This document shows, in pieces, positions 24,292 to 33,702 of a DNA stretch of 34,012 nucleotides (within the stretch, counting starts at the first letter, position 1; the number at the start of each line of letters is the position of its first letter). This DNA comes from Holophagaceae bacterium (GTDB lineage: Bacteria; Acidobacteriota; Holophagae; Holophagales; Holophagaceae), in contig JANYIU010000126.1 of NCBI GenBank assembly GCA_025361955.1, positions 1 through 34,012 on the forward strand, read 5' to 3'. The position numbers and the translations under genes are program-made. The notes beneath the pieces are model-generated. The model did not search any database. It saw only the letters and a list, made by a program, of their open reading frames with translations, and had not been told where the DNA came from.

Positions 24292-26718
24292 TCATCGCAG
24301 GGTGATGAGGGTCGCTCCCGCGCCCCCTTGATTCTGGGGAGCATCCGCAACCGTTGAAATGCCCGGGTGGCCCATCAGCGCCTTACGCACGGCGGCCTTC
24401 AAGCGACCGGTCCCATGACCGTGAACGATCCGGATGAATTTCTGTCCTGCGGCCAGGGAGGTCTCCACGAAGCGGTGGATCTCGAAGTCCACATCATCGG
24501 AAGCTCGGCCGATGAGATTGATCTCCGATTCGGTCTCCGAACTCTCGGCTCTCAGGCGCACTCGGCCCACCCGGGGAGTGGCATCCAGCTCCGCACGCAC
24601 GATCGGTTCCAGTTCACTCACCCTAGCTTCCAGCTGGCGTCCTTGGCGTGTCAGGAGCGAGGCCCGGTCTCCTCTCAGAGTCACCACCTTGCCCTCCAGC
24701 CCGAGGCCGCGATGCCGAGCATAGCCCCCCTCCTTCAGAGCCATGTTCGAGACCTTGGGGGCCAGGGTGCCCAGCTCAGCTCGAGCGATCTGTTCAATGG
24801 TCTTCACCCGCTCTCGGGCCTCAGTCCCTAAGCAATCCGCGCTGAAGGTCTCGCTGGTCTTCTGCTTCTCTTTCAACTCTTTCACCAAGCGCTTGGATTC
24901 GTGATCGATGAAATCCAGGACGCGCAGCACCTTCTCCTGCGACTCCCGCTGGGATTTTTCCTGATTTTCCCGCAAGGTCGCCTCGCGCTGGCTGAGGATG
25001 CGCTGATCCTTCTCCAGGGCGGCTTGCCCTGCTTTCAGGGCTTCGCCTTCTGTGATCAGACGCAGCCGGTCCGCTTCAAGTTGTTTCAGGAATTCCCTCC
25101 AATCCTGCTCTTGTTTGCCCAGGATCTTCTCGGCCTGATCGAGCACGAACTTCGGCAGACCAAGTTTCGCGGCGATGGTCAGCGCCCGGCTCTGACCGGG
25201 CATGCCCACCAGCAGACGGAAGGTCGGGGCCAGCTTTTCTTCGTCGAACTGGACGGAGGCGTTCTGGAAGCGGGCATGGCGCAGGGCCCATCGACTGATC
25301 TCGCCCAGGTGGGTGGAACAGAACACCCAGCAGCCGCGGCGGGAAAGGGCCTGTAGCACCGCGATCCCCAGCGCGGCACCTTCCTTGGGATCCGTGCCTG
25401 TCCCCAGTTCGTCCAGGAGCACGAGACCCCCGGGCTTGGCCTGATCAAGAATTTGTTTCAGATGGACGATGTGGCTGGAAAAGGTGCTGAGGCTGCCAAT
25501 GAGGGTCTGATGGTCGCCGATGTCCGCATGGAGTGCGGGCAGCATGGGCATTTCGGAGCCGTCCTCCGCAGGGATGGCGCAGCCACTTTGGGCGAGACAC
25601 ATGAACAAGCCAACGGTCTTCAGGACCACGGTTTTGCCACCCGTATTGCTGCCAGAAATGACCAGCCCGGGCCGCCCTGCGTCCAAGTCCAGGTTCAGGG
25701 GCACCACAGCGTGCTCCAGCGGTTTCAGTTCCAGCGCATCCCGGATGACTGATAGCAGGAAGGGATGCCGGGCTTCGATGAGGCGCATGCGCGTCCCACC
25801 CAGGATGGGCAAGGCCCCTTGACACTGACTCTGCCATCGGAGGAGGGCGAGGACCTCGTCCACCTCCGCCTGGAAACCGTGCCATCGCTCGAAGTCCTCG
25901 CGACGGGCTCGGAGACTTTCCAACAGTTCACGCAGGAAGGCTTGCACCGCTTGGGTGTAGGCCCGATCGGCCTCGACAAAGTCATTGTTGAGACCCACGG
26001 CCTCGAAAGGTTCGATGAAGACGGTGGCACCGCTGGAAGAGCGGTCGAGCACAAGGCCTGGGACCAACCCCTTCCGTTCCTGCCGCAAGGGGAGACAGAA
26101 ACGTCCGTTCCGCTCCACAATGTTGGCTTCGAGGAAGGCCTCCGAGGAATCCTTGAGGAGCTTCTGCAGTCGGTTCTGGATGGCTTGGAAGCAGCGTTGC
26201 CGTTCGCGATGGAGCGCCGCCAAGCCCGGTATGCGCAGGGGATCCAGCTGGCCATCCTCCAGGAAGCAGCGTGCTAGCCGTTCGACGATGCCTGTGGGAT
26301 CGGGCAGCAACCGGGCGGTCACCTGGAGGAGGTCGATACCGAGGTGGGTGCCAGGCTCCGTGAGCTGGTCCTCGGGCCAGGCAAGGGTGGCGATGGTTTG
26401 CAGCAGGACCGCGGTGGCGCTCAGTCCGGCCCGGAGCTGCCGCCAGTGCTCAGGCAGTAGCCAGCCCGCAGGACTCATGATCTCGTCCAAGGCTTCATCG
26501 AAACCCACGATGGGCAAGGTGGACGGATACTGCGCCCAGATCGCGACCAGTTCCCGTTGCCGCAGTCTCCGGAGTCCAGTCAGTTTGTCCCAAGGGTTCA
26601 TGCCCCTGATCGCCTCCCGGCCACGATGGGTCCGGGCTCCTTTGGAAAGGAGATTCACCACCGTGGGAAATTCCACGGCCTCGAGTTCGGCTTGTTGAAA
26701 GGGGGCGAGTTTGGACAT
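24292..26718 (-). CDS. mutS2: Endonuclease MutS2
   Basis: An 808-residue protein, normal length for MutS2. It has an N-terminal MutS core/clamp-like helical region, an ATPase with Walker A GSNTGGKT, Walker B LVLLDELGTGTDP and the STHLGE histidine switch, and a long charged coiled coil (about residues 510-620). A small basic region follows, and a C-terminal Smr nuclease domain (LIGRASDDVDFEIHRFVE, IVHGHGTGRLKAAVRKAL). It lacks the mismatch-recognition domain of MutS, as the family does. Known roles are anti-recombination nuclease activity or rescue of collided ribosomes, depending on the organism. It lies downstream of rpsU on the same strand, past a strong terminator. Confidence 0.96.
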   Translation of the reverse strand: MSKLAPFQQAELEAVEFPTVVNLLSKGARTHRGREAIRGMNPWDKLTGLRRLRQRELVAIWAQYPSTLPIVGFDEALDEIMSPAGWLLPEHWRQLRAGLSATAVLLQTIATLAWPEDQLTEPGTHLGIDLLQVTARLLPDPTGIVERLARCFLEDGQLDPLRIPGLAALHRERQRCFQAIQNRLQKLLKDSSEAFLEANIVERNGRFCLPLRQERKGLVPGLVLDRSSSGATVFIEPFEAVGLNNDFVEADRAYTQAVQAFLRELLESLRARREDFERWHGFQAEVDEVLALLRWQSQCQGALPILGGTRMRLIEARHPFLLSVIRDALELKPLEHAVVPLNLDLDAGRPGLVISGSNTGGKTVVLKTVGLFMCLAQSGCAIPAEDGSEMPMLPALHADIGDHQTLIGSLSTFSSHIVHLKQILDQAKPGGLVLLDELGTGTDPKEGAALGIAVLQALSRRGCWVFCSTHLGEISRWALRHARFQNASVQFDEEKLAPTFRLLVGMPGQSRALTIAAKLGLPKFVLDQAEKILGKQEQDWREFLKQLEADRLRLITEGEALKAGQAALEKDQRILSQREATLRENQEKSQRESQEKVLRVLDFIDHESKRLVKELKEKQKTSETFSADCLGTEARERVKTIEQIARAELGTLAPKVSNMALKEGGYARHRGLGLEGKVVTLRGDRASLLTRQGRQLEARVSELEPIVRAELDATPRVGRVRLRAESSETESEINLIGRASDDVDFEIHRFVETSLAAGQKFIRIVHGHGTGRLKAAVRKALMGHPGISTVADAPQNQGGAGATLITLR

Positions 26719-26763
26719 GGGAAAGGGCCGTTCCGATAGAGGCTACCGCGATCCGAAGGAGCC

Positions 26764-26808
26764 CCATCAAGCAAAGAGGCCCGCGACGCGGGCCTCTTTG
26801 CTTGATGG
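26764..26808 (-). terminator. 45-bp perfect palindrome, terminator of rpsU
   Basis: The 22-bp arms are exactly complementary (CCATCAAGCAAAGAGGCCCG... on the left) around a single central base. The core AAAGAGGCCCGCG / CGCGGGCCTCTTT is the usual GC stem flanked by A and T tracts, functional in both directions. It lies 8 bp after the rpsU stop and 45 bp before mutS2, so it should separate or partly uncouple the two genes. Confidence 0.85.
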
Positions 26809-26815
26809 CATGGTC

Positions 26816-27022
26816 TCAACCCATGATCCTTCGTTCCTGCGCGAGTCGCTTGAGGGATTTCTTCCTCGCCGCGAGCATCTTCCGCTTCCGCTTGGCGCTG
26901 GGCTTCTCATAATGTTGACGCTTCTTGAGTTCGCTCAGGATTCCTGACTTCTCGCACTTGCGCTTGAATCGGCGCAACGCGTTTTCGAAGGTTTCGTCTT
27001 CCTTGATCTTCACTAGTGGCAT
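26816..27022 (-). CDS. rpsU: 30S ribosomal protein S21
   Basis: A 68-residue basic protein: [20 protein letters not shown], then [20 protein letters not shown] and a lysine/arginine-rich tail. This is the typical bS21 sequence and length. The start at 27022 follows a GAGGGGG ribosome site; an in-frame extension to 27142 is not conserved-looking and is discarded. bS21 binds the 30S platform near the anti-Shine-Dalgarno region and aids initiation. The 176-bp region between it and the divergent kinase gene must hold both promoters. Confidence 0.97.
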   Translation of the reverse strand: MPLVKIKEDETFENALRRFKRKCEKSGILSELKKRQHYEKPSAKRKRKMLAARKKSLKRLAQERRIMG

Positions 27023-27198
27023 GTATGGACACCCCCTCTCGCCGCAGAATCGCCCAGGTCCGTAACCGGATTTTGGGCCGACGCCCAGAATACCTCCTAT
27101 CCGTCGGCATGGCGAGCCTTGTTCGTGGGGGGAACGCAACAAATCAGCGGAATCGCTTGCTGGGACTTGGGTCGGAAGGTTAGAATTTCCCGTTTCCG

Positions 27199-29559
27199 AT
27201 GAGTCTTATGCAACGCCCCCTACTCTTGATCGTGGATGGTGAGTCCCTGAAAACACCGGGGCTTGAAAAGGCTCTGGAAAAGGGCGGCTGGGATCTGGCC
27301 TGGACCACCAGTCAGCAGGCTCTGAACGTGGGACTCATGGGTCAGGAACCCTGTCTCGTGATCCTGGACCCGGCCCGCGGCGGACCGGCTGGAGCTAGGT
27401 CCATTCTGGGGCTTCGAGAACTGAATCCGGAGTTGCCCATCATCGTCGTTCGCGGTCAGGAGCCACCCCCAAGCGGAATTCCAGTGACCGCGTTCCTGGA
27501 ACGAGAGCTTGCTCCGGAACAATGGTGCTCGTTCCTGAAGGAATTCCTGCCGCACTTGGCTCAGGATCGGAAACTCACCAGCGAGGATCTCTTCGGGGAC
27601 ATCCTCGCGGATATCGAAGGCTCGGTTTCTGCCCCTGCGGCCAAGGCCGTGCCGGCGACCCCGCAGAAGCCAGCGCCTGCCGCTCTTCGACCCGCACTGG
27701 CCCAGTCGCCCGTTAAACCCCTACTAGTGCAGATGCCTGGTGCCCGTCCCGCCCAGGTCAAGCCTGCCTTGAACGCCTCGACTCTCAAGAAACCAAACCT
27801 ACTGCCTTCCATTGCACCCCTGTCTGCCCCCAAACCTGTCAGCGCGCGCCGAGTTCCTCAGGGAGTCCTGGCTCAGGACACGATTCCGGCACCATCTGAT
27901 GCCGCTTTTGATTCCAAAGCAGCAAGGGTGGAGCCTGAACGGACGATTTCGCCCCCCGAGGTTCCGCAATTCCCCCCTCTCTCTTCCTCCCGAGATCTTT
28001 CGGTTCTACCTGACTTGTTCGGGGACATACTCGGCCCTTTGGTGGAATCACGGGCGTCGCATGCGTTCAAGGCCAAGAACGACTTCACCTTGAGCGGGAT
28101 TCCCGGCATTCATGATCCCTTCGAAGTCAAACTCAAGGAGGAGACCCCCGCGCAAGCCCCTGCGGATCTCAGAAACCCTGGTGCGCCCGATCCCATCGGA
28201 TCCATGGGGAATGACTTGCTGGAGCTGGAGTTCATAGGTTCCAGCGACAATACCCCTGCCACTCGGCCGCCTCAGCAAGGGGCTGCTTCCCTGGTCCACC
28301 AGCCACCGCCCCAGCCCACGGTTCCACTGGACCCCAATCTTCTGAAGGAGCCCTTCGACACTGCCTCAGCGGAAGAGTTCGGGAACTACTACCTCATCGA
28401 GAAGATCGCGGTGGGCGGCATGGCGGAGCTCTTCAAGTCCCGTCAGCGTGGCGTCCACAATTTCGAGAAGATCGTTGCCATCAAGCGGATCTTGCCCCAC
28501 CTTTCGGATAACGATGAGTTCGTCCGGATGTTCATCGATGAGGCCAAATTGGCCGCGCAGCTGACGCATCCGAACATCGTCCAGATCTTCGATCTGGGTA
28601 AGGCGGGTGGGTTTTACTACATCGCCATGGAATACGTGGATGGCAAGGATCTTCGGAGCCTCCTCCGGAAGGTCCGCGAGTACCACTTGCCCTTCCCGGA
28701 GGCTGTGGCTGCCTTGGTCACCATGAAGGTGGCCATGGCACTGGATTACGCGCATCGCAAGCGCGGTATGAACGACAAGGAACTGAAACTGGTCCATCGG
28801 GATGTCAGCCCACAGAATGTTCTGATCTCCAGCGAAGGCGCGGTGAAATTGGTGGATTTCGGTATCGCCAAGGCTGCGACCAAGACCACCCAGACCATGG
28901 CGGGGGCGCTCAAGGGCAAGCTTCTCTACATGAGCCCCGAACAGGCTCTGGGACAATCCCTGGACAATCGCTCGGACATTTATTCACTTGGCCTCGTGCT
29001 GTTCGAGTTGCTCACGGGCGAGCGCTGTTTCCAAGCGGATAGTGAACTGGGGGTGTTGGAAAAGGTCCGACTTGGCAAGGTCCAGGATGTCCAGGTCGTG
29101 AATCCATTGATTTCCCGGGACATGGCCAACATTCTCAACAAAGCGCTGCAGAAGAACGTCGACCAGCGCTACGGTTCGGCTCGTCTCATGGAACGGGATC
29201 TGAAATCGCTGTTGGTCCGGCATGGGAACGAACCCACGGATCATGACGTCGCCGAATACGTGAACACCCTGTTGAAGGGAACCAAGGAAGAACTGGACCT
29301 GCTGCTGGCCACCCATTTCGTCAACAAGCCAGTCAAGTCTGCGCCTGAGCTTGGGCCTTCCTTGCTTTCGAATCCCGGGATTGAGGACCCTGCGACCGCG
29401 GTGGAGCTGAAAAAAGCGCCAATCAAGTCCGATTCGCCCCCGGAAATCCGCAAAGAGAGCAGACGCGAACTCCCTCGCTGGCTCCTTCCCGTGCTTTTAT
29501 GTGTCGCCTTGGCTCTATTGTTGGTCTTCTGGTTTTTTGCCCGCGGGATAAGCGGGTAA
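27199..29559 (+). CDS. Serine/threonine protein kinase with degenerate N-terminal receiver
   Basis: A 786-residue protein. Residues 6-115 look like a receiver fold ([18 protein letters not shown]) but lack the second acidic residue, the Thr (VVRG) and the Lys (FLERE), so it is a pseudo-receiver. A Pro/Ala-rich linker follows (about 120-390), with two copies of DLFGDIL. The kinase domain (about 395-660) has the glycine loop AVGGMAELF, the lysine in [18 protein letters not shown] and DFGIAKA, so it should be active. It has an acidic/alanine tail and one C-terminal membrane helix ([19 protein letters not shown]). Most of the protein is therefore cytoplasmic and tail-anchored. The start is ATG 27199 or 27208, neither with a good ribosome site. 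TAGAAT at 27181 could be a -10 giving a very short leader. Confidence 0.93.
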   Translation: MSLMQRPLLLIVDGESLKTPGLEKALEKGGWDLAWTTSQQALNVGLMGQEPCLVILDPARGGPAGARSILGLRELNPELPIIVVRGQEPPPSGIPVTAFLERELAPEQWCSFLKEFLPHLAQDRKLTSEDLFGDILADIEGSVSAPAAKAVPATPQKPAPAALRPALAQSPVKPLLVQMPGARPAQVKPALNASTLKKPNLLPSIAPLSAPKPVSARRVPQGVLAQDTIPAPSDAAFDSKAARVEPERTISPPEVPQFPPLSSSRDLSVLPDLFGDILGPLVESRASHAFKAKNDFTLSGIPGIHDPFEVKLKEETPAQAPADLRNPGAPDPIGSMGNDLLELEFIGSSDNTPATRPPQQGAASLVHQPPPQPTVPLDPNLLKEPFDTASAEEFGNYYLIEKIAVGGMAELFKSRQRGVHNFEKIVAIKRILPHLSDNDEFVRMFIDEAKLAAQLTHPNIVQIFDLGKAGGFYYIAMEYVDGKDLRSLLRKVREYHLPFPEAVAALVTMKVAMALDYAHRKRGMNDKELKLVHRDVSPQNVLISSEGAVKLVDFGIAKAATKTTQTMAGALKGKLLYMSPEQALGQSLDNRSDIYSLGLVLFELLTGERCFQADSELGVLEKVRLGKVQDVQVVNPLISRDMANILNKALQKNVDQRYGSARLMERDLKSLLVRHGNEPTDHDVAEYVNTLLKGTKEELDLLLATHFVNKPVKSAPELGPSLLSNPGIEDPATAVELKKAPIKSDSPPEIRKESRRELPRWLLPVLLCVALALLLVFWFFARGISG

Positions 29560-29622
29560 GATGATGTCATTCTCTTTCGCTTTGACCACCCGCCACTTTT
29601 CCATATTCCCAGGGAGCTATCC

Positions 29623-29919
29623 ATGGAACTGAACAAGGATCAGTCAGCCTTCTATAGCCAGGCGCGGGAGCGCTGCCGTCAGGACGTCGGCGAGATGAAC
29701 AACACCATCCGTGCCGAGTGGCAGCACCTGAACGATGAGATCAAGCGAGTCCAGGAACTGATCCAGGTCCTGGAGACGCGCAAGCAGACCCTCGGCCAGA
29801 TGTATGCCTCCGCCAGTGAAATGGTTGGCGCGGAAAACGATCTGGATATCTCTCCGGCCATCAAGGAGGGGATGGAGGAAAGCAGCGACGATCTTGGAGT
29901 TGGCGAGATCGATCTGTAA
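29623..29919 (+). CDS. Small coiled-coil protein, unknown function
   Basis: A 98-residue protein starting at ATG 29623, with an AGGGAG ribosome site. Residues about 10-62 are charged and heptad-like (EWQHLNDEIKRVQELIQVLETRKQTLGQMY), predicting a coiled coil. The C-terminal 35 residues are acidic and end in DDLGVGEIDL. There are no cysteines other than Cys18, and no signal or membrane segment. It lies 63 bp after the kinase gene on the same strand and before a hairpin terminator, so it may be co-transcribed and could be a substrate or partner. That is only positional. I recognise no family. Confidence 0.75.
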   Translation: MELNKDQSAFYSQARERCRQDVGEMNNTIRAEWQHLNDEIKRVQELIQVLETRKQTLGQMYASASEMVGAENDLDISPAIKEGMEESSDDLGVGEIDL

Positions 29920-29940
29920 GACGCTCGCAAGCGATCAGAG

Positions 29941-29978
29941 ACACGGACAGCGGACCCTCGGGGGGACGCCGTCCGTGT
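29941..29978. terminator. Hairpin between convergent genes
   Basis: ACACGGAC (29941-29948) pairs with GTCCGTGT (29971-29978). An inner GCG/CGC pair extends it after one mismatch, with a G-rich loop. It lies 21 bp after the coiled-coil gene and 20 bp beyond the stop of the minus-strand zinc-ribbon gene, so it can serve both directions. Confidence 0.65.
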
Positions 29979-29998
29979 TCCTCATGAAGGATGACCAC

Positions 29999-30244
29999 TC
30001 AAGGCGTGGCAAGGAGTGGCGCGGCGCATTTAGCGCAGCTGGTGCGATGCGCGGAATTGCGCTTGCCGCAATGGGCGCAGATCCTTTCTCGCCCCGGTTT
30101 CCGTCGCCAGAGGCGGAGATACAGGATGCCGAGGAGGACCACCAGCAGCACTGCCTTCGTCGAGGCGGTCAGCGCGAGGTTGCCTGGACTCAGGAGGCGC
30201 CCTGCAGTGGGCGCTTCCGTCAGCTCTATAGTCCGTCGGTTCAT
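29999..30244 (-). CDS. Small membrane protein with C-terminal zinc ribbon
   Basis: An 81-residue protein. The ATG at 30244 is taken because upstream sequence in the frame (to 30415) overlaps the nitroreductase gene and looks non-coding. It has a polar N-terminus of about 27 residues, one transmembrane helix (TKAVLLVVLLGILYLRLW), a basic stretch (RRKPGRER), then CAHCGKRNSAHRTSCAKCAA, a two-CxxC zinc-ribbon-like motif. The topology suggests an inner-membrane protein with a cytoplasmic zinc knuckle. It lies 34 bp after the nitroreductase on the same strand and is probably the last gene of the lepA operon. The function is unknown. Confidence 0.65.
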   Translation of the reverse strand: MNRRTIELTEAPTAGRLLSPGNLALTASTKAVLLVVLLGILYLRLWRRKPGRERICAHCGKRNSAHRTSCAKCAAPLLATP

Positions 30245-30278
30245 CGGATTCCAGCAACGCCATTGGCGGATCTGGTGC

Positions 30279-30839
30279 TCACGGTGCGAGGTAAGGTTTG
30301 CCCCAGGACTCGGAATAGGTAAGTTCCGAAAGGGGACGCCGGGGACGGGGTTTCGGATTCTCAGCGGCCCAGCCGACGATGATGACTCCAAGCACGAAAA
30401 TGCTTTCAGGGACACCGAGCAACGGCCTGATCTCGTCCTGCGTATACCAGCCGATCCAGCAGGTTCCGAGTCCCAGTTCCACGGCTCGGAGCATTAGATG
30501 GTCGACGGCGATGGCCGTGTCACGGATGGCGCGTTTCGCGTCCATGCCCGGCGTATCCTCGTCGAAACGCTCGTTCGCGCTGGCTCGTGCTTCGAGATCC
30601 GCGCCGACCACGATGTGGACGGGGGCTGTCGCCATCCAAGGTTGGTCGTGGCACACCCTGGCCAGGGTTTTACGCATCGCAGGATTCTCGATGACCAGGA
30701 AGCGCCAGGGTTGGGAATTGTTGCCCGAGGGGGCGGAACGCGCTGCGTCGAGCAGTTCAAGCACGGTTTTCCGTTCGATGGGGTCGTCGGAATAGTTCCT
30801 GATGCTTCTGCGTTTTCCGATGGCTTCGATGACATCCAT
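30279..30839 (-). CDS. Nitroreductase-family flavoprotein
   Basis: A 186-residue protein of the FMN-dependent nitroreductase fold. Key features are the N-terminal RRSIRNYSDDPI (phosphate and ribityl contacts), SAPSGNNSQPWRFLVI, the mid-region GTCWIGWYTQDE and the C-terminal LGVIIVGWAAENPKPRPRRP. Such enzymes form dimers and reduce nitro, quinone or flavin substrates with NAD(P)H; the substrate cannot be told from sequence. The ATG starts 1 bp after the lepA stop, so translation is probably coupled to lepA. Confidence 0.92.
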   Translation of the reverse strand: MDVIEAIGKRRSIRNYSDDPIERKTVLELLDAARSAPSGNNSQPWRFLVIENPAMRKTLARVCHDQPWMATAPVHIVVGADLEARASANERFDEDTPGMDAKRAIRDTAIAVDHLMLRAVELGLGTCWIGWYTQDEIRPLLGVPESIFVLGVIIVGWAAENPKPRPRRPLSELTYSESWGKPYLAP

Positions 30840-30840
30840 G

Positions 30841-32658
30841 TTAGTTGTCCACCTTGAGAATGGCCAGGAACGCTTCTTGCGGAATATCCACGTTGCCGAT
30901 GGACTTCATCCGCTTCTTGCCTTCCTTCTGTTTGGATAGCAGTTTTTTCTTCCGGCTGATATCCCCGCCGTAGCACTTCGCAAGCACGTCCTTGCGCCGG
31001 GCCTTCACGTTGGTGCGGGCGATGATCTTGGCGCCAATGGCGGCTTGGATGGACACATCGAAAAGCTGTTGTGGGATGACCTCTTTCATCTTCACCGTCA
31101 AGCCGTGGCCCATGGACTGGCTCTTGCTTCGGTGGATGAGAATGGAGAGGGCGTCCACAGGCTCCCCATTGACCAGGATGTCCATCTTCACCAGGTCGGA
31201 TTCGCGGTAGCCCTTCAGGTGATAGTCGAGGCTCGCGTAGCCCTTGGAGATGGACTTCAGCTTGTCGTAGAAATCCAGCACCACCTCATTGAGGGGCAGT
31301 TCGTAGACCAACATCACGCGGTCTTTGCCCACGAACTCGAGCCGCTGCTGGATCCCGCGTCGCTCCTCGCAGAGTTTCAGGAGGCCGCCCACAAAGTCGG
31401 GGCGGGTGAGGATCGTCGCCTCGATCAAAGGTTCTTCGATCCGCACAATCCTGGGCAAGGGGGGAAGCCTGGCGGGATTGTCCACGTCAATCTCGGTGTC
31501 GTCCGTGAGATAGACCTGGTAGCGCACGCTGGGCGCGGTCGTGATGAGGTCCAAGTCGAACTCGCGCTCCAGCCGTTCCTGGACGATTTCCATGTGCAAC
31601 AACCCCAGGAAACCGCAGCGGAAACCGAAGCCCAGGGCCTGGCTGGTCTCCGGCTCGTACTGGAAGGAACTGTCGTTGAGGCGCAGCTTCTCCATGGCGT
31701 TCCGGAGGTTCTCGTAGTCGTCGCTGCTGGTCGGGAAGATGCCAGCGAAGACCACGGGCTGGAGTTCCTTGAAGCCCTTCAAGGCCACCGTGGCGGGCTT
31801 CGTGTTGTGGGTGAGCGCGTGAGTGATGGTGTCGCCCACTTTCACATCTGAAAGTTGCTTGATGCTGCCGACCAGGTAACCCACTTCGCCAGGGCCCATC
31901 GCATCGAGTTTCGACATCTTCGGATTGAAGATACCTACCTCATCCACTCGGTGCTCACCGCCCGTAGCCATGAAGCGGATGGTCTCGCCAGGCTTGATCC
32001 GGCCGTTCATGATACGGATGAGACTCACTACACCCCGGTAGGCATCGTAGTAGCTGTCGAAGACCAGGGCCTGAAGGGGTGCATCCGGGTTCCCTTGGGG
32101 GGGCGGAATGTACTTGACGATCTGTTCCAGCACTTTGTCACAGTTCTCGCCGGTCTTGGCGGAGACATTCACCGAGTGCGCGATGTCCACCAGTCCGATG
32201 ACACTTTCGATCTCTTCCAGGACTCGCTCGGGCTCGGAAGACGGCAGGTCGGTTTTGTTCAGGACCGGCAAGACCTCAAGGTAGTTTTCAAGGGCGAGGT
32301 ACGTGTTGGCCAGGGTTTGGGCCTCCACCCCCTGGGTCGAGTCCACCACGAGAATCGCCCCTTCGCAGGCGGCCAGGCTCCGGCTCACTTCATACGCGAA
32401 ATCCACGTGTCCCGGGGTGTCAATGAGGTTCAGGGTGTAAGTCTCGCCATCCAAGGCGTCGTATTTCAGGGTCACGGCATGGGCCTTGATGGTGATCCCA
32501 CGCTCCCGTTCCAGGTCCATGTTGTCCAGGATCTGAGCCTGCATATCCCGATGGGCGATGGTGTGCGTCAGTTCGAGTAGTCGGTCCGCCAGGGTGGATT
32601 TGCCATGATCGATATGAGCGATGATGGAGAAATTGCGAATGAGTTTAGGATCCGTCAC
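30841..32658 (-). CDS. lepA: Elongation factor 4 (LepA), ribosome back-translocase GTPase
   Basis: A 605-residue protein of normal length. The G-domain motifs are AHIDHGKST (P-loop), [17 protein letters not shown] and NKTD (G4). EF-G-like domains II and III/V follow, then the LepA-specific C-terminal domain with [28 protein letters not shown]. The start is GTG at 32658, preceded by GAGGTAAC at a suitable distance. LepA binds stalled ribosomes and affects elongation or 30S assembly. It heads a minus-strand operon with the nitroreductase and the zinc-ribbon protein. Confidence 0.97.
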   Translation of the reverse strand: MTDPKLIRNFSIIAHIDHGKSTLADRLLELTHTIAHRDMQAQILDNMDLERERGITIKAHAVTLKYDALDGETYTLNLIDTPGHVDFAYEVSRSLAACEGAILVVDSTQGVEAQTLANTYLALENYLEVLPVLNKTDLPSSEPERVLEEIESVIGLVDIAHSVNVSAKTGENCDKVLEQIVKYIPPPQGNPDAPLQALVFDSYYDAYRGVVSLIRIMNGRIKPGETIRFMATGGEHRVDEVGIFNPKMSKLDAMGPGEVGYLVGSIKQLSDVKVGDTITHALTHNTKPATVALKGFKELQPVVFAGIFPTSSDDYENLRNAMEKLRLNDSSFQYEPETSQALGFGFRCGFLGLLHMEIVQERLEREFDLDLITTAPSVRYQVYLTDDTEIDVDNPARLPPLPRIVRIEEPLIEATILTRPDFVGGLLKLCEERRGIQQRLEFVGKDRVMLVYELPLNEVVLDFYDKLKSISKGYASLDYHLKGYRESDLVKMDILVNGEPVDALSILIHRSKSQSMGHGLTVKMKEVIPQQLFDVSIQAAIGAKIIARTNVKARRKDVLAKCYGGDISRKKKLLSKQKEGKKRMKSIGNVDIPQEAFLAILKVDN

Positions 32659-32677
32659 GCGTTACCTCGAACCGATC

Positions 32678-32683
32678 ATTATA
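32678..32683 (-). promoter_or_regulatory. Putative -10 element of lepA
   Basis: TATAAT on the minus strand, 19 bp before the GTG start of lepA. It would give a leader of roughly a dozen bases containing the GAGGT ribosome site. No good -35 lies 17 bp upstream, so the assignment is tentative. Confidence 0.4.
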
Positions 32684-32813
32684 TCCTGCGCGCAGCAAGG
32701 AGGCCCGCTCGAATAAGGGAGGAATCGGGCCAACATTTTAGATGGGTTTAACCCGAACGAAGGGTAGGATTTTCCTAGGCTTCGCGATTCGCGAGTCCTG
32801 TCAGGAGGAAGGA

Positions 32814-33617
32814 GTGGTTCCCCGAAAGTTAGAGGATCGGATCCTGCTGGTGGATGATCTGTCGCTGGTCCGGAGGACTGTGCCCGCCCGGCTGGGCGCC
32901 CTTGGCCGCAAGATCGGTGCGGTATCCAATGTGCCCGAAGCTTGGGAATGGCTGGAAAAGCATGCGGTGGAATTGATCCTGTTGGACGTCGTGCTGCCCG
33001 GCAAAGACGGTTTCACCTTCTGCCGCGAACTCAAGGCAGACCCGAGATACCGGCATATTCCTGTGATCATGTTCACGGATGTCGGGGGGAACGTCTTCGA
33101 GCGCAGCATGGATGCGGGTGCGGATGACTATCTCCCGAAACGCATCGACGATGCGTTCCTGAGGATCCGCATCCACCTCCATCTCCACCTTTCCGAACTC
33201 AGAAGGGAGCAAGGGTCCGCCCTGGTTCCCGCAGGGCCGGCCACCATCCTGCTGGCCACCCCTTCGACGCTTCTCCAAGCCCAGCTTCCCTCCCAGTTGG
33301 CTGGGGAGGGCCACAATGTCCGTTTGGCGGATCGACTGGAAGACATTCTTCCCTCGCTGACGGGCCAGGAAAGGCTCTTGATCCTGGACATGGCCATCGA
33401 TCCGCAAGGCATCCACGGCTTCCTTTCCAATCTTCGCATGGACCCGGAAGCGGCTGGTGTGCCAGTACTGCTGCTGTGCGACAAGGACGACGTGGAGCAT
33501 CTGATGGGACTGGAGTTCATGCTGGATGATGTAATGCTGAAACCCCTGACCGCCCAGATGAATCGGCAGCGGCTGAAACTGCTTCTGGAGATGGGCCATC
33601 GCCTTCAGGGAGCCTGA
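32814..33617 (+). CDS. Response regulator with two receiver domains, the second degenerate
   Basis: A 267-residue protein. A GTG at 32814 with an AGGAGG ribosome site is preferred over the in-frame ATG at 32742, which has none. Receiver 1 (residues 8-125) is intact: LLVDD, LLDVVLPGKDGF, MFTD and LPKR. Receiver 2 (about 142-260) keeps the fold (LLILDMAIDPQGIHGF, LKPL) but has ILLATPS in place of the acidic pair, so it should not be phosphorylated normally. No output domain is present, so it probably signals by protein contacts. No kinase is adjacent. It is transcribed divergently from lepA and followed by a hairpin. Confidence 0.85.
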   Translation: MVPRKLEDRILLVDDLSLVRRTVPARLGALGRKIGAVSNVPEAWEWLEKHAVELILLDVVLPGKDGFTFCRELKADPRYRHIPVIMFTDVGGNVFERSMDAGADDYLPKRIDDAFLRIRIHLHLHLSELRREQGSALVPAGPATILLATPSTLLQAQLPSQLAGEGHNVRLADRLEDILPSLTGQERLLILDMAIDPQGIHGFLSNLRMDPEAAGVPVLLLCDKDDVEHLMGLEFMLDDVMLKPLTAQMNRQRLKLLLEMGHRLQGA

Positions 33618-33625
33618 ATAAGGAA

Positions 33626-33668
33626 CCGTTACGAAATAACCACTGTTTTTATGGTTGTTTCGTCACGG
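33626..33668 (+). terminator. Hairpin after the two-receiver gene
   Basis: CCGTTACGAAATAACCA and TGGTTGTTTCGTCACGG pair over 17 positions with two mismatches, around a T-rich loop (CTGTTTTTA). It lies 8 bp past the stop. It could also belong to the end of the neighbouring IS630-like remnant. Confidence 0.5.
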
Positions 33669-33702
33669 CTCCTCATGCCGCTCTCGCCACCGGACGACAA
33701 GG

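Noticed and set aside
30245-30415. Upstream extension of the zinc-ribbon membrane protein
   Set aside because: It would overlap the nitroreductase gene by more than 130 bp and reads as non-coding sequence. The ATG at 30244 gives a normal small membrane protein.
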